64,000 nucleotides of DNA, from NCBI RefSeq assembly GCF_020616515.1, contig NZ_CP085135.1, forward strand, positions 5,627,001 through 5,691,000. Direction: 5' to 3'. A program made the position numbers and the translations under genes. Of the stretch, positions 28,330 through 38,348 are shown piece by piece (position 1 is the first letter of the stretch; the number at the start of each line of letters is the position of its first letter). Origin of the DNA: Mesorhizobium sp. PAMC28654. GTDB lineage: Bacteria > Pseudomonadota > Alphaproteobacteria > Rhizobiales > Rhizobiaceae. The notes under the pieces were generated by a model that did no database searches, was not told where the DNA came from, and saw only the letters and a program-made list of their open reading frames with translations.

Positions 28330-29157
28330 TCAGGCCTTGATCTCGCGCGACGAGAACCAGATATCGTCGAAAATGGCGGTGGCGGTGCGGTCGGGCGCCC
28401 TGTCGGCGATCAGCTGGAGCGAGCGGCTGCGCGCAGCCTGCTGGCGGCTGGGGATCTTCGCCGTCGGGCCTGCCACGGACGCGCCGCTGCACGGAATGAA
28501 CCAAGAGCCCATGAACGGATCGCAGGCAAAACCGTTCGCGGTGCGGGTCACCAGCACGGCGAAGGCGACGCGTTCGGCCGGACGCCACGGGAAGACCAGG
28601 CGTCCACCCGGGTTCAGCGCCTTCAGCCATTGCGCCGGTGGCACCGCGACGCCGGCATTGACGTAGATGATGTCGGATGGCGGCAGGCTCGCGGTGACGG
28701 CATCGCCGTGGATGACCGTCACGTTGCCGTAGGCTTCCAGGTTCTTGCGCGCGAGTGTGGCAAGGCTGGCTTCGAGTTCGAAGGCGGTGACCGGGCCCGG
28801 CGAAACCAGCCGTGCCAGCAGCGCGGTGTAATAGCCCGTGCCGGCGCCGATGTGCGTAACGGCCTCGCCGGGCCTGGGCGCCAGCTTGCCGATCCACATG
28901 GCGTGAAGGAACGGCTCGCCATTGTTGATGCCCTTGTCGGCATCGAGTGCCACCAGCACGTTCTGGTAGACATGGACGGGATCGGCGCTGGGCGTGGTGA
29001 TCTTGCCCTTGCCGGCGATGACCGTCCACGGTCCGGGGCCAAGGAAGGCTTCGCGCGGCACCTCGGCGAAAATCGCCTCCAGGCGCGGATCGGCCGAGCC
29101 GGCATTGGCGGCCATCAGCCGCGCATAGAATTTCCGGGCATCCTCGATCTTGCTCAT
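28330..29157 (-). CDS. Protein-L-isoaspartate O-methyltransferase-like methyltransferase
   Basis: The protein is 275 aa. It has a Pcm-like SAM fold with VTHIGAGTGYYTALLARLV (motif I), AFELEASLATLARKNLEAYG and VIHGDAV, and a VYQNVLVALD segment where Pcm has the substrate loop. The usual Pcm Ser/Thr active-site context is changed, so it may act on another target. The ATG at 29157 starts the conserved region. Confidence 0.82.
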   Translation of the reverse strand: MSKIEDARKFYARLMAANAGSADPRLEAIFAEVPREAFLGPGPWTVIAGKGKITTPSADPVHVYQNVLVALDADKGINNGEPFLHAMWIGKLAPRPGEAVTHIGAGTGYYTALLARLVSPGPVTAFELEASLATLARKNLEAYGNVTVIHGDAVTASLPPSDIIYVNAGVAVPPAQWLKALNPGGRLVFPWRPAERVAFAVLVTRTANGFACDPFMGSWFIPCSGASVAGPTAKIPSRQQAARSRSLQLIADRAPDRTATAIFDDIWFSSREIKA

Positions 29158-29200
29158 GGCGAGAGAAGATAGCGCAAATCGTAACGTTGGCGATCGGCAT

Positions 29201-29235
29201 TTCCTCTCCCCTTCTGGTAGGGAGAGGCGGGAGAA
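29201..29235. repeat. Short palindrome between mntH and methyltransferase gene
   Basis: CTCTCCC-CTTCTGGTA-GGGAGAG forms a 7-bp stem in the short gap after mntH. It is of the same style as the other intergenic palindromes and may end the mntH transcript. Confidence 0.45.
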
Positions 29236-29252
29236 AGCGTCGCCGAAACGCC

Positions 29253-30620
29253 TCAACCGATCCCGAACAGAGTGTCGTAGAGCAGCTTGAAATTGAGGAT
29301 CAGGATGACGGCGGCGACAATCCAGGCCAGCGCGGCAACGCTGCGCGGGATGGCGAAGGTGCCCATCTTCTTCTTGTCCGATACGAACTGCACCAACGGG
29401 ATCACGGCGAAGGGCAACTGCATGGACAGCACCACCTGACTGAAGATCAGAAGCTGACCGGTTCCCTTCTCGCCATAGAGGGCGGTGACGACGACCACCG
29501 GTATGATGGCGATGCCGCGTGTCAGAAGGCGGCGGGCCCAGTTGGGAATGCGCAGGCGCAGGAAGCCTTCCATGATGATCTGGCCGGCGAGCGTCGCCGT
29601 CACCGTCGAGTTCAGGCCGGACGCGAGCAGTGCCACGGCGAACAGGATCGAGGCGATGCCGAGGCCGAGCAGCGGCGACAGGAGCTTGAAGGCGTCTTCA
29701 ATCTCGGCGACGTCCTGATGGCCGGTGTTGTGGAAGGCCACCGCCGACACGATCAGGATGGCGGCATTGACGAACAGGGCCAGCATCAGGGCGATGGTCG
29801 AGTCGGCCGTCGCCCATTTGATGGCGTCGCGTTTGCCGGCGTCGGTGCGTTCATAGGCGCGGGTCTGCACGATGGAGGAGTGCAGATAGAGATTGTGCGG
29901 CATCACCGTGGCGCCGATGATGCCGATGGCGATGTAGAGCATCGCCGGATTGGTGACGATCTCGGACGACGGCACGAACATGGCGTGCAGGATGGTGCCG
30001 GCCGGAGGTGCCGCGACGAAGATCTGGATGGCGAAGCAGCCGAAGATGATGATCAGCAGCGCGACGACGAAGGCTTCGAGATAACGAAAACCCTTGTTCA
30101 TCAACAGGAGCACCAGGAAGGCATCGAGCGCCGTCAGCATGGCGCCGCCGACCAGTGGAATGCCGAGCAGGAGCTGTAGCGCGATTGCCGTGCCGATGAC
30201 CTCGGCAAGGTCGCAGGCGATGATGGCCAGTTCGCAGGCGATCCACAGCACGAAGTTGACGGGGCGGGGATAGTAGGCGCGGCAGGCCTGGGCAAGGTCA
30301 CGGCCGGTGGCGATGCCGAGCCTGGCCGAGAGCGCCTGCAGCAGGATCGCCATCAGGTTTGACAGCATGATGATGAACAGCAGCGTGTAGCCGAACTGGG
30401 CGCCGCCGGCGAGGTCGGTCGCCCAGTTGCCGGGGTCCATGTAGCCGACCGAGACCAGGTAGCCTGGCCCCATGAAGGCGAACAGGCGGCGAAACCACGC
30501 GCCGGACGTCGGCACCGCGATCGACGCGTTGACCTCGCGCAGGCTGGGCTGGTCGTCCTCCTCGGGCCGGGCAAACCGCCATGCGGGCCGGGGGGCGGTG
30601 GTGGCTTCCGTCTCTGACAT
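29253..30620 (-). CDS. mntH: Nramp family Mn2+/divalent metal transporter
   Basis: The protein is 455 aa with about 11 TM helices. The metal-site motif of TM1 is seen as [15 protein letters not shown] (Asp and Asn ligands) and that of TM6 as [14 protein letters not shown]. It imports Mn2+ with protons across the inner membrane. The N-terminus carries ~45 cytosolic residues. mntR lies upstream, divergent, with the promoter region between them. Confidence 0.94.
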   Translation of the reverse strand: MSETEATTAPRPAWRFARPEEDDQPSLREVNASIAVPTSGAWFRRLFAFMGPGYLVSVGYMDPGNWATDLAGGAQFGYTLLFIIMLSNLMAILLQALSARLGIATGRDLAQACRAYYPRPVNFVLWIACELAIIACDLAEVIGTAIALQLLLGIPLVGGAMLTALDAFLVLLLMNKGFRYLEAFVVALLIIIFGCFAIQIFVAAPPAGTILHAMFVPSSEIVTNPAMLYIAIGIIGATVMPHNLYLHSSIVQTRAYERTDAGKRDAIKWATADSTIALMLALFVNAAILIVSAVAFHNTGHQDVAEIEDAFKLLSPLLGLGIASILFAVALLASGLNSTVTATLAGQIIMEGFLRLRIPNWARRLLTRGIAIIPVVVVTALYGEKGTGQLLIFSQVVLSMQLPFAVIPLVQFVSDKKKMGTFAIPRSVAALAWIVAAVILILNFKLLYDTLFGIG

Positions 30621-30675
30621 GAAAAATGCTTTCCGCGCGATTGGTCGATGCTCCCCTCAACCTATGTCGCGGCTC

Positions 30676-30698
30676 AACATTATGCAATATGCTATATT
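30676..30698. promoter_or_regulatory. Possible MntR box upstream of mntH
   Basis: AACATTATGCAATATGCTAT lies 56 bp before mntH. The inverse of its right half, AATATAGC, resembles the enterobacterial MntR half-site AACATAGC, but the left half is poor. It is offered as a candidate only. Confidence 0.35.
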
Positions 30699-30879
30699 TC
30701 ATTGTCTGTGCTTTTTTGGTTGACGGTGTGGGCACTGCCGCCGGGGCAATCGAAGCGCCGGTTGCGCCTGTCGCCGAATGCAAATAAACGGCCTGAACAA
30801 GTTAGAGTGCGTGCCCGCCGCCCGTGCTATGAATGCACCATCGATTTGAATCCGAGAAAGCCCTGGGGAGGAGCGCGTA

Positions 30880-31329
30880 TTGGCGCTGAAGAACAGACCA
30901 GTCCCGCGCGAGCCGCTACCTGACGCTGACGTCCATTCGGAGGGATTCCGGCAGACGCGCGAAGCGCGCCGCAGTGCGCTTGTCGAGGACTATGTCGAGC
31001 TGATCGCTGATCTGATCGAGGACGGCAACGAGGCGCGCCAGGTCGATATCGCCGCAAGGCTCGGCGTCGCCCAGCCCACGGTCGCCAAGATGCTGACGCG
31101 GCTGTGCGCCGACGGACTGGTGTCCAGAAAACCCTATCGCGGCGTGTTCCTGACCGAAGCCGGCCGCAAGGTGGCGGAGGAAAGCCGCATCCGCCACCAG
31201 ACGGTGGAAGCCTTCCTGCGTTCGCTCGGCGTCAGCGTTGAGACAGCGCGCATCGACGCCGAGGGCATCGAACACCATGTCAGCGCCGAGACGCTGGAAG
31301 CGTTTCGCAAGGCGATGACGGCGCGCTGA
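30880..31329 (+). CDS. mntR: Manganese-responsive regulator MntR (DtxR family)
   Basis: The protein is 149 aa. The winged helix is [40 protein letters not shown]. The dimerisation and metal-binding region has [12 protein letters not shown] and [10 protein letters not shown], which supply the Glu/His ligands of the MntR type. The TTG start at 30880 has GGGGAGGAG eight bases upstream. It is divergent from mntH, which it should repress when Mn2+ is plentiful. Confidence 0.9.
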   Translation: MALKNRPVPREPLPDADVHSEGFRQTREARRSALVEDYVELIADLIEDGNEARQVDIAARLGVAQPTVAKMLTRLCADGLVSRKPYRGVFLTEAGRKVAEESRIRHQTVEAFLRSLGVSVETARIDAEGIEHHVSAETLEAFRKAMTAR

Positions 31330-31372
31330 GGATATTCGATCCGGCCGTGGTGTCGAGCCGGGTCAGGGTTTG

Positions 31373-31402
31373 GGCTTCGGCTTCGGCTTCGGCTTCGGCT
31401 TC
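31373..31402. repeat. GGCTTC hexanucleotide repeat, five units
   Basis: Five exact tandem GGCTTC units lie in the 250-bp gap after mntR. The length is a multiple of six and could vary by slippage. No real gene spans it: the open frame on the opposite strand reads only a run of Arg-Ser. Confidence 0.8.
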
Positions 31403-31582
31403 GGTTAAGTGAAGGGCCGTCCAAGGGTGGCGGTTACAATCGACCCGCCGACTATGAGAGAGTTTGGGCGCGGTAGGCACACCGCCGACCTAGTGCTTGG
31501 GCCTCCGTGAGTTTGGTCTTGAATGGTGTCAAAAATCAGAGTTTAACGCATTCCTATATTAGGTAAATATTGGACAATCATA

Positions 31583-32170
31583 TTGTCAGCTTTGAGCGTA
31601 TTGATAAGACGGTTGGGTTTGCGGCGGGGGCCGCGTAAGCTGAGTGACATGCCGGGTGTGACCGTCGGGAGACACACCAACGTTCCGGCTTCGGTAGTGC
31701 TGTTCCCGGCCGTCGAGGCTCCGGTTGTTTTTGGATCGTTCATTTCCATCGGTCCCGATGCCAAGATCTTTGCGCTCTCAGAGCACAGGCAATGCGTCAC
31801 AACCTACCATATGAATGATGTCTTTTTTCACAACCGTGACGACGTCCCAATTGAGAAGAGCGCGAAGGGTACGACAGTCATCGGCAACGATGTCTGGATC
31901 GGCTACGCGGCGACGGTGCTATCCGGCGTCAAGGTTAGTGACGGCGCGATCATCGGGGCCGGCGCCGTGGTGACGAAGGACGTTCCTCCGTATGCCATCG
32001 TCGGGGGAAATCCCGCCAAGGTCATTCGATATCGTCACCCGCCGGCCATCGTTGAGGCAATGCTGTCGATCGGTTGGTGGGATTGGAGTGACGAGAAAAT
32101 CTTCGCCGAGCAAGACAGTTTCATGGGATCCGTTGAGGACTTCGTGGCTCGGCACGCCGAACAACGCTAA
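31583..32170 (+). CDS. Left-handed beta-helix acyltransferase (CatB/VatA-like)
   Basis: The protein is 195 aa with hexapeptide-repeat turns ([51 protein letters not shown]) and the typical ending [17 protein letters not shown] followed by WWDWSDEKI. The His-containing loop HMNDVFFH holds the likely catalytic His. Members transfer acetyl groups to antibiotics or sugars. The TTG at 31583 has only a weak ribosome site; ATG 31650 is an alternative but would remove the first coil. Confidence 0.82.
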   Translation: MSALSVLIRRLGLRRGPRKLSDMPGVTVGRHTNVPASVVLFPAVEAPVVFGSFISIGPDAKIFALSEHRQCVTTYHMNDVFFHNRDDVPIEKSAKGTTVIGNDVWIGYAATVLSGVKVSDGAIIGAGAVVTKDVPPYAIVGGNPAKVIRYRHPPAIVEAMLSIGWWDWSDEKIFAEQDSFMGSVEDFVARHAEQR

Positions 32171-32428
32171 CCTCCTCCGATGAAACATATCCTCGCCGCC
32201 GTTGCCACCTCGGCGACGGCGGAAGAGATGACGCTGACTTCCGGCGAAGGCGGCGACGTCGGTTATTCGGATGAACGGGTTCAACTGCCCCGTTGCGAAA
32301 TCGGCCTGGAAGAAGGGGCCGGGAGCCCGAGGCGATGTCATCGAGGTGCATTGTAGCCCCCGGAACCGCCGTACCGCCCGCGCGTTGGACCTCGTGCCGC
32401 GCGATCCCGCGAGGCCGAGGAGGATATC

Positions 32429-32617
32429 ATGGGCGTTGAACAAGCACCGACCGCCAAGGGCAAACAGGCTGCCAAAGGGCTAAAGCAGGCTGCGGCAAAG
32501 GACGAGCGCAAGACCGAGGCCGAGACAGGGCATCCACTTAAGAAGGGTGCTGACCGTTTCGAGGAGCGTTCGAAAAGCTCCGACGGCAAGAGCGCCGGCG
32601 CCAAACAGAAGGGCTGA
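32429..32617 (+). CDS. Small Lys/Ala-rich protein, 62 aa
   Basis: A strong AGGAGG lies 6 bases before the ATG. The product is very polar and basic (KGKQAAKGLKQAAAKDERK, then KKGADRFEERSKSSDGKSAG) and is probably disordered. I do not recognise the family. It converges on the polysaccharide deacetylase gene with a 6-bp gap. The composition suggests nucleic-acid binding, which is only an inference. Confidence 0.6.
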   Translation: MGVEQAPTAKGKQAAKGLKQAAAKDERKTEAETGHPLKKGADRFEERSKSSDGKSAGAKQKG

Positions 32618-32623
32618 GCGTCG

Positions 32624-33514
32624 TCAGCGGCTCTCGGCGTATGCCACCTGCCGGGTTGACATCACCGTGCGCTCGCTCAGCGACGACACCAGCACATCGC
32701 GGCTGCCGTGGCCGGGCACCAGCCGCACCACCTTGTAGCCCCTGGCCTTCAGGTCGGCCAGCAGTTGCGGCAGCATCTGCGCGGTGCGTGGGTGGATGTC
32801 GTGCATCAGGATGATGCCGGAGCCGCGCTGTTCGATGCGCTTCAAGGTGCGCTGGCGAACCTGCTCGGGTGTCGACTGGAAATAATCCTTGGAATCGATG
32901 TCGGCGTCGATGACGACGATGCCGCGCGACGCGAGTTGGTGGCGCAGGGTGGCGGTGGACGCCAGATAGGGGAAGCGGAAGAAGGGGGCCGGGCGCGACA
33001 TCGAGGGCACGAGCGCCGCCGAGACGCTCTTGATGCCGTCGTCGATCTGGGCGTCGGCCGCGGCGACGCTCAACTGTGCCAGGTTGGCGTGGCTTTGCGT
33101 GTGCGTGCCGATGGTGTGGCCGTGGGCGGCTACTTCGCGCACGATGGCCGGATGGGCGCGCGCCATGCTTCCGACCATCATGAAGGTTGCCTTGACGCCG
33201 GCATTGTCGAGCGCGCGCAGGATGTTTTCGGTGCGGCCGGGCATCGGGCCGTCATCGAAGGTCAGCACCACTTCGTGGCTGCGCAGCTTGAGGTCGGCGA
33301 TGCTGTTGACGGTGACGGTGCGACCGGCAAGGCCACTGAGGCTGTGCGGGGTAAAGAGCCCGCCCGTGGCTGGCTTGTCGGGCTCCCCCGCATAGGCGAG
33401 CTTGGTTCCGTCGGAGGCGGTTGCCGATTTCGTCGTCGCGCAGCCGGAGGCCAGTGCGCCCAGAGCAACAACACCCAACACCTGCGCCAGCAGGCGCCCG
33501 GACACAAAAGCCAT
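32624..33514 (-). CDS. Polysaccharide deacetylase lipoprotein (NodB fold)
   Basis: The protein is 296 aa. A lipoprotein signal ends LASG-C25. The NodB domain has TFDDGP (Asp87/Asp88), the metal motif H138-x3-H142 in GTHTQSH, RFPY, and the C-terminal LMHDIHPRT. It removes acetyl groups from a surface or wall polysaccharide in the periplasm. The substrate is not evident. It is not in a nod cluster. Confidence 0.9.
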   Translation of the reverse strand: MAFVSGRLLAQVLGVVALGALASGCATTKSATASDGTKLAYAGEPDKPATGGLFTPHSLSGLAGRTVTVNSIADLKLRSHEVVLTFDDGPMPGRTENILRALDNAGVKATFMMVGSMARAHPAIVREVAAHGHTIGTHTQSHANLAQLSVAAADAQIDDGIKSVSAALVPSMSRPAPFFRFPYLASTATLRHQLASRGIVVIDADIDSKDYFQSTPEQVRQRTLKRIEQRGSGIILMHDIHPRTAQMLPQLLADLKARGYKVVRLVPGHGSRDVLVSSLSERTVMSTRQVAYAESR

Positions 33515-33782
33515 AGCGGAAACATCCCCTTGAATCGCCTACGCTTTTATTCCGGGTATGGTTAACGAAAGTTTACCTGCCGCTGTGACGGCATGGCCCG
33601 GCAGGAACTTGGCCGATCCTCCGCAAACGTCCGGATGTTGGCGTATCCAGCTGAGCTGCCGACGTGGCCGCGACAGCGAAAAATGCTGTGACTCGGCGCA
33701 ACCATTGGGATAATTATCTGTTGGGTCGGATCGGCGCTTATGTGCCGGATCGCCCGGGAAATTCGCATCGCGAGGAGTTGCC

Positions 33783-34706
33783 ATGCTCTGGAGAGGCCGT
33801 CGTCAGAGTGACAATGTCGAGGACGACCGCAGCGATAGCGGTGGTGGGTCGGGCGGCCCCGGCTTCCAACTTCCGATCGGCGGCAGCGCCGGTGGTGGCG
33901 GGATGTCTCTCTCCAGGATCATCGTCCTGGCGGTTATCGCGCTGATCGCCTGGGGCGTTTTCGGCATCAATCCGTTGCAGCTTCTGAACGGCGGCGACAT
34001 CAGCGGCGGCGGCGGTGGGCAGGTAACCAGCAACAGCCCGCAGAGCAGCGGCGTGGGCGCGCCGGCCTCCGACGAGATGAAGCAGTTCGTCTCAACGGTG
34101 TTGGCCGATACCGAGGATACCTGGACGGGCATCTTCAAGTCGCAGGGCCTGACCTATGAGGACCCGAAGCTGGTGCTGTTCAGCGGGCAGATCCGCTCGG
34201 CCTGCGGGTCCGCCAGTTCGGCGGCCGGGCCGTTCTATTGCCCCAACGATCGCAAGGTTTATCTCGATATGACCTTCTTCCAGCAACTGGACCAGCAGTT
34301 CGGCGCGTCCGGTGAATTCGCCAGGGCCTATGTCATCGCGCATGAGGTCGGCCATCACGTGCAGAACCTGACGGGCATCCTGCCCAAGTTCAACAAGATG
34401 CGGCAGGGGATGAGCGAAGCCGATTCCAACCAGATGTCGGTGCGGATCGAGCTTCAGGCCGACTGTTTCGCCGGTATCTGGGCGCATTTCACCGCGCAGA
34501 AGGGCATCCTCGAACAGGGCGACATGGAAAGCGCGCTGAACGCGGCCAAGCAGATCGGCGACGACACGCTGCAGAAGCGTGCGCAGGGCTATGTCGTGCC
34601 GGAAAGCTTCAACCACGGCACTTCGGCGCAGCGGCAGAGCTGGCTGGCCCGTGGCTACAAGAGCGGCAAGCTCACGGATTGCGATACGTTCAACAATCCG
34701 ATCTGA
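33783..34706 (+). CDS. Neutral zinc metallopeptidase family (YpfJ-like)
   Basis: The protein is 307 aa. A Gly-rich N-terminus is followed by one TM helix (residues ~43-60) and a Gly/Ser linker. The catalytic domain has HEVGH (187-191) in AYVIAHEVGHHVQNLTGIL and a later helix ELQADCFAGIWAHF that supplies the third ligand. Function in bacteria is not known. The family is widespread in Proteobacteria. Confidence 0.9.
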   Translation: MLWRGRRQSDNVEDDRSDSGGGSGGPGFQLPIGGSAGGGGMSLSRIIVLAVIALIAWGVFGINPLQLLNGGDISGGGGGQVTSNSPQSSGVGAPASDEMKQFVSTVLADTEDTWTGIFKSQGLTYEDPKLVLFSGQIRSACGSASSAAGPFYCPNDRKVYLDMTFFQQLDQQFGASGEFARAYVIAHEVGHHVQNLTGILPKFNKMRQGMSEADSNQMSVRIELQADCFAGIWAHFTAQKGILEQGDMESALNAAKQIGDDTLQKRAQGYVVPESFNHGTSAQRQSWLARGYKSGKLTDCDTFNNPI

Positions 34707-36038
34707 GCATTCGGCAGGCATCACCGAACGGCAGGCAATGCCTGCCGTCAGTGGCTGTCAGGATGAAGTTATCCAGCACGTTCCCTTATTGTTCTGGAAA
34801 GCAAGCTCGCCTATAAGTTGCCTCCCGCTGTGCGAGGCGACTTTGAGGAGCCGACGCCGTCATGATCGATCCCAAGACCGCCAGGCGGGGCCTTGCGCTC
34901 GTCTTCACCACGCTGCTGCTGGATATCATCGGCTTCGGCATGATCATGCCGGTGCTGCCGGCCTATCTGCAGGAGTTGAGCGGCGTCGGCATCAGCGGCG
35001 CGGCGATCGAAGGCGGCTGGTTGCTCTTTGTCTATGCGGCAATGCAGTTCTTCTTCGCACCCATCATGGGCGGCTTGAGTGACCGGTTCGGACGGCGGCC
35101 GATCCTGCTCGCCTCGGTGCTGACTTTCTCCATCGACAATCTGATCTGCGCCGTCGCCTGGTCCTATCCGATGCTGTTCATCGGGCGTGTGCTGGCCGGT
35201 ATTTCCGGCGCCAGCTATTCGACGACATCCGCCTTCATCGCCGACATTTCGAACGATGAGAACCGGGCGAAGAATTTCGGCCTGCTCGGCATCGCCTTCG
35301 GCGTCGGCGTCGGCTTCGTCATCGGACCGGTGCTGGGCGGGCTGCTCGGGCACGTTCGGGCCGCGCGTTCCCTTCTATTTCGCCGCCGGGCTTGCCTTCG
35401 TGAATTTCCTGATCGCGCTGTTCCTGTTGCCGGAAACGCTCGATGAAAAGCATCGCCGCCGCTTCGAGTGGAAGCGCGCCAACCCGGTCGGAACGCTGCT
35501 CCAGATGCGCCAGTATGAGGGCATCGGCTGGATCGGGCTTGTCTTCTTCCTGATGACGCTTGGGCACATGATGTATCCGGCGGTGTGGTCGTTCGTCGCC
35601 AATTACCGCTATGGCTGGAGCCAGCAGCAGATCGGCTTTTCGCTTGGCGCCTTCGGCCTGTGCGGAGCCATCGTCATGGGCACGGTGCTGCCGCGCGTGA
35701 TCCCCAGGCTTGGCGAGTGGAAGACGGCCGCAATCGGGCTGGCCTTCACGGCGGCCAGCGCCTTCGGCTATGCCTTCGCCGTGCAAGGCTGGATGGTCTA
35801 CGCCGTAATCGTCGTCGGCTGCCTGGAAGCGCTCGCCGACCCGCCGCTCAGGAGCCTTGCCGCCGCCAAGGTGCCGCCTTCGGCGCAGGGCGAACTCCAG
35901 GGCGCGATGACCTCGATCTTCTCGATCACCTCGATCATCACGCCGCTGCTCTATACGGCGATCTTTTCCTGGTTCACCGGACCGAAGGCGCCGATGACCT
36001 TCGGCGGTGCGCCCTATCTGGTTGGCGCGTTTTTCCTA

Positions 36039-37096
36039 GAGCAGAATCTGATCATTCCGGCTCATATCCTGTTGCGGCGAAGTAGTTGGCGCACTCGGTT
36101 GGTGTGAAGCAAGGCAGTGCGGCGCTGATGGTATCCCACAATTCCGCGACGGTTCGTGCGGCGGCTTTGCGTAGAATCGATTTCAGCTTGGAAAAGGCGT
36201 TCTCGATCGGGTTGAAGTCGGGGGAATAGGGCGGGAGGAACATCATCCTTGCGCCGGTTGCTTCGATCGCCACACGGGCGGCTGCGCTTTTGTGCGCCGG
36301 CAGGTTGTCGAGGATCACGACATCGTCGGGCCGCAGCGTCGGCACGAGAACCTGCTCGACATAGGCGACAAACCATTCGCCAGTCATCGGGCCGTCCAGG
36401 ACCATTGGCGCGGTCATGCCAGTGAGGCGCAGGGCGCCGGTGAACGTCGTCGTCTTCCAATGGCCATGCGGGATTGGCGATCGGCACCGCATCCCGCGCT
36501 TCGTGCGCCCCCGCAGTCGAGCCATCTTTGTCGAGGCTCCGGTCTCGTCGATGAAGACCAGATGCTCGGGATCAAGATCGGGCTGGGCGTCGAACCAGGG
36601 CGTTTCGTCGCGCCGCCACGTCTGGCCGCTCCTGCTCGCTGGCGTGCGCCGTTTTTTTTTTTGAAGGTCATGGAGTGACGATCGAGAAACCGCCAGATCG
36701 TGCTCGTCGCAAACGACGCGCCATGCTCCTGTCGCAGCAACTCGGCGAGTTCGACCAGCGTGATGTCCACCCGCCTCTCGATCGCCGCCAGGATGATGTC
36801 GCGATACGCTTCAACGCGGTGGGACCGCCTGTCGCCGCCCTGCGGCTTTGCGCAGGTGGCTCCGGTCTCGCGCCATTCCCGGACCCAACGCACCGAGCTT
36901 GCCGCCGCCACGCCAAATCGCGCCGCTGCCGCCCGTCGCGACAGGCCGCCATCAACCGCTGCGACCACCCGAGCCCGCAAATCTTCCGATAAGGATTTCG
37001 CCATGCCATGCCGGCCTCCGAATCCAGCAGATATGCTGAATCAGATTTCCAATCCCAACGAAACCCCTATCGATTCTATCCGCTCGGATTTTGCTC
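36039..37096 (-). mobile_element. IS630 family element, copy 2
   Basis: The element is 1058 bp, in opposite orientation to copies 1 and 3, flanked by TA at 36037-36038 and 37097-37098. It differs from copy 1 by three extra bases in the A tract (A11, read as T11 at 36652-36662 on this strand) and one extra C near 36598-36600. It lies in the 3' end of the MFS gene. Confidence 0.93.
36052..37004 (-). pseudogene. IS630 transposase, copy 2, with an extra one-base insertion
   Basis: It starts like the other copies (MAKSLSEDLRARVVAAVDGG) and ends with the same catalytic region. A C insertion (GCCCTGG in place of GCCTGG) near 36598 puts the first frame into a third phase that stops at 36414. The usual one-base slippage at the A tract would no longer reach the DDE frame. 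The copy is probably inactive, though its ends could still be mobilised by copies 1 and 3. Confidence 0.75.
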
Positions 37097-37190
37097 TAGT
37101 ACTGGCGCTCATTGTCTTCGTCACGAAAGTGGCCAGGCCGGCGACGCTTGGAAACGCCGCGACCGGCGTTGCGGAAGATGGGGTAAAGAT

Positions 37191-38111
37191 ATGACCTATG
37201 ACAGCCGAATTGCGCTGACCGAGGACGGGCTGTCGCTGTCGCGACTGGTGTTTGGCGCCTGGCGCCTGCTCGATGGCGGCATGCACCCGGATGCCGATGC
37301 GGTCGCGCGACTGATCGGCATTGCGGTTGATCTCGGCCTGACCAGTTTCGATCACGCCGATATCTATGGAAACTACGAGGTGGAGGCAGCCTTCGGCGCC
37401 GGGCTGGCGCGTTGGACAGGCAAGCGCGAGGACATCGAGCTGATCTCGAAATGCGACATCATGCTGGAGTCGCCCAACAGGCCCGGCAACCGGCTGAAGC
37501 ACTATGACACCAGTGCCGGCCATATCGCGGCCTCGGTGGAGCGTTCGCTGGCCAATCTGCATACCGACTATCTCGACCTGCTCCTGCTACACCGGCCGGA
37601 TCCGCTGATGGATGCCGACGAGACGGCGGCGGCACTTGCCGGACTGGTCAAGACTGGCAAGGTGAGGGCGGTCGGCGTCTCCAATTTCACGCCGTCGCAG
37701 TTCGATCTGCTGGCGTCGCGGCTACCGTTTTCACTCGCGACCAACCAGATCGAAATGTCGGTGCTGAAAACGACGGCATTGACCGACGGCAGCCTCGACC
37801 ACGCGCAGCGCCTGTCCTATGCGCCGATGATCTGGTCGCCGCTCGGCGGCGGCTCGCTGTTCACCGGCCAGCAGGGCCGAGAGGCGCGGGTGCGGGCAGC
37901 GCTTGCGGCGGTGGCTGCCGAAATCGGCGCCAGCGATCTCGCCAGTGTCGCCATCGCCTGGCTGCTGCGTCATCCGGCGCAACTGGTGCCGGTGCTGGGT
38001 TCGATGAAGCCGGAGCGGCTGGCGGCCATGGCTGGGGCGTTGGACGTTCGCCTCGATCGTCAGCAGTGGTTCGCCATCCTGGAGGCGAGCGAGGGGCGGC
38101 CGGTGGCTTAG
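37191..38111 (+). CDS. Aldo/keto reductase (YdhF-like)
   Basis: The protein is 306 aa. It has the AKR barrel with catalytic D-Y-K-H residues: FDHADIYGNYEVE (Asp, Tyr), LISKCDI (Lys), LLLLHRPDPL (His). The NADPH site at the C-terminus reads LVPVLGSMKPERL. The ATG overlaps the stop of the disrupted MFS gene (ATGA), so it was translationally coupled to that transporter. The IS insertion likely changes its expression. Confidence 0.9.
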   Translation: MTYDSRIALTEDGLSLSRLVFGAWRLLDGGMHPDADAVARLIGIAVDLGLTSFDHADIYGNYEVEAAFGAGLARWTGKREDIELISKCDIMLESPNRPGNRLKHYDTSAGHIAASVERSLANLHTDYLDLLLLHRPDPLMDADETAAALAGLVKTGKVRAVGVSNFTPSQFDLLASRLPFSLATNQIEMSVLKTTALTDGSLDHAQRLSYAPMIWSPLGGGSLFTGQQGREARVRAALAAVAAEIGASDLASVAIAWLLRHPAQLVPVLGSMKPERLAAMAGALDVRLDRQQWFAILEASEGRPVA

Positions 38112-38157
38112 GTCGAGGGATTTGCGGTGAGCATTCTTATCGTGTGAGACGCTTGCG

Positions 38158-38337
38158 CTGCCCTTCATCCGCCTGCCGGCACCTTCTCCCCGTATAGTGA
38201 CGGGGAGAAGGGTGTGGACGCGCCCTCGACGCCCTTCCTGCAACGTTGACCATTGGCGGAAGCGTCGGCGAGAGCGTCTTTCTCCCCGTCACCATAGGGG
38301 GAGAAATGCCCGGCAGGGCCAATGAGGGGCAGCGCTA
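38158..38337. repeat. Inverted pair of palindromic repeats downstream of carA
   Basis: The left unit contains CCTTCATCCGCCTGCCGGCA then CTTCTCCCCG-TATAGTGA-CGGGGAGAAG. The right unit has TTTCTCCCCGTCACCATAGG then GAGAAATGCCCGGCAGGGCC and AATGAGGGGCAGCGC. The left unit nearly equals the repeat after carB at 8188-8247. Confidence 0.78.
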
Positions 38338-38348
38338 ACGGATCGAGA

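Larger units (their letters stand above)
34862..37194 (+). pseudogene. MFS transporter (TetA/Bcr-like), frameshifted and split by IS630
   Basis: The first frame (34862-35350) encodes the N-terminal six helices with LLLDIIGFGMIMPVLPAYLQ, GGLSDRFGRRPILL and the GLLG loop. An extra G in GGG at 35348-35350 shifts the frame. The rest (GTFGPRVPFYFAAGLAFVNF onward) is in the next frame to 36037, where IS630 copy 2 inserted at TA. The last codons resume at 37097 (VLALIVFVTKVARP) and end at 37194. Ancestral length is about 410 aa. The stop overlaps the aldo/keto reductase ATG. Confidence 0.88.

Noticed and set aside
32180-32356. 58-codon plus-strand ORF after the acyltransferase
   Set aside because: It has no ribosome site match of note, no recognisable domain and poor codon-like composition near its end.
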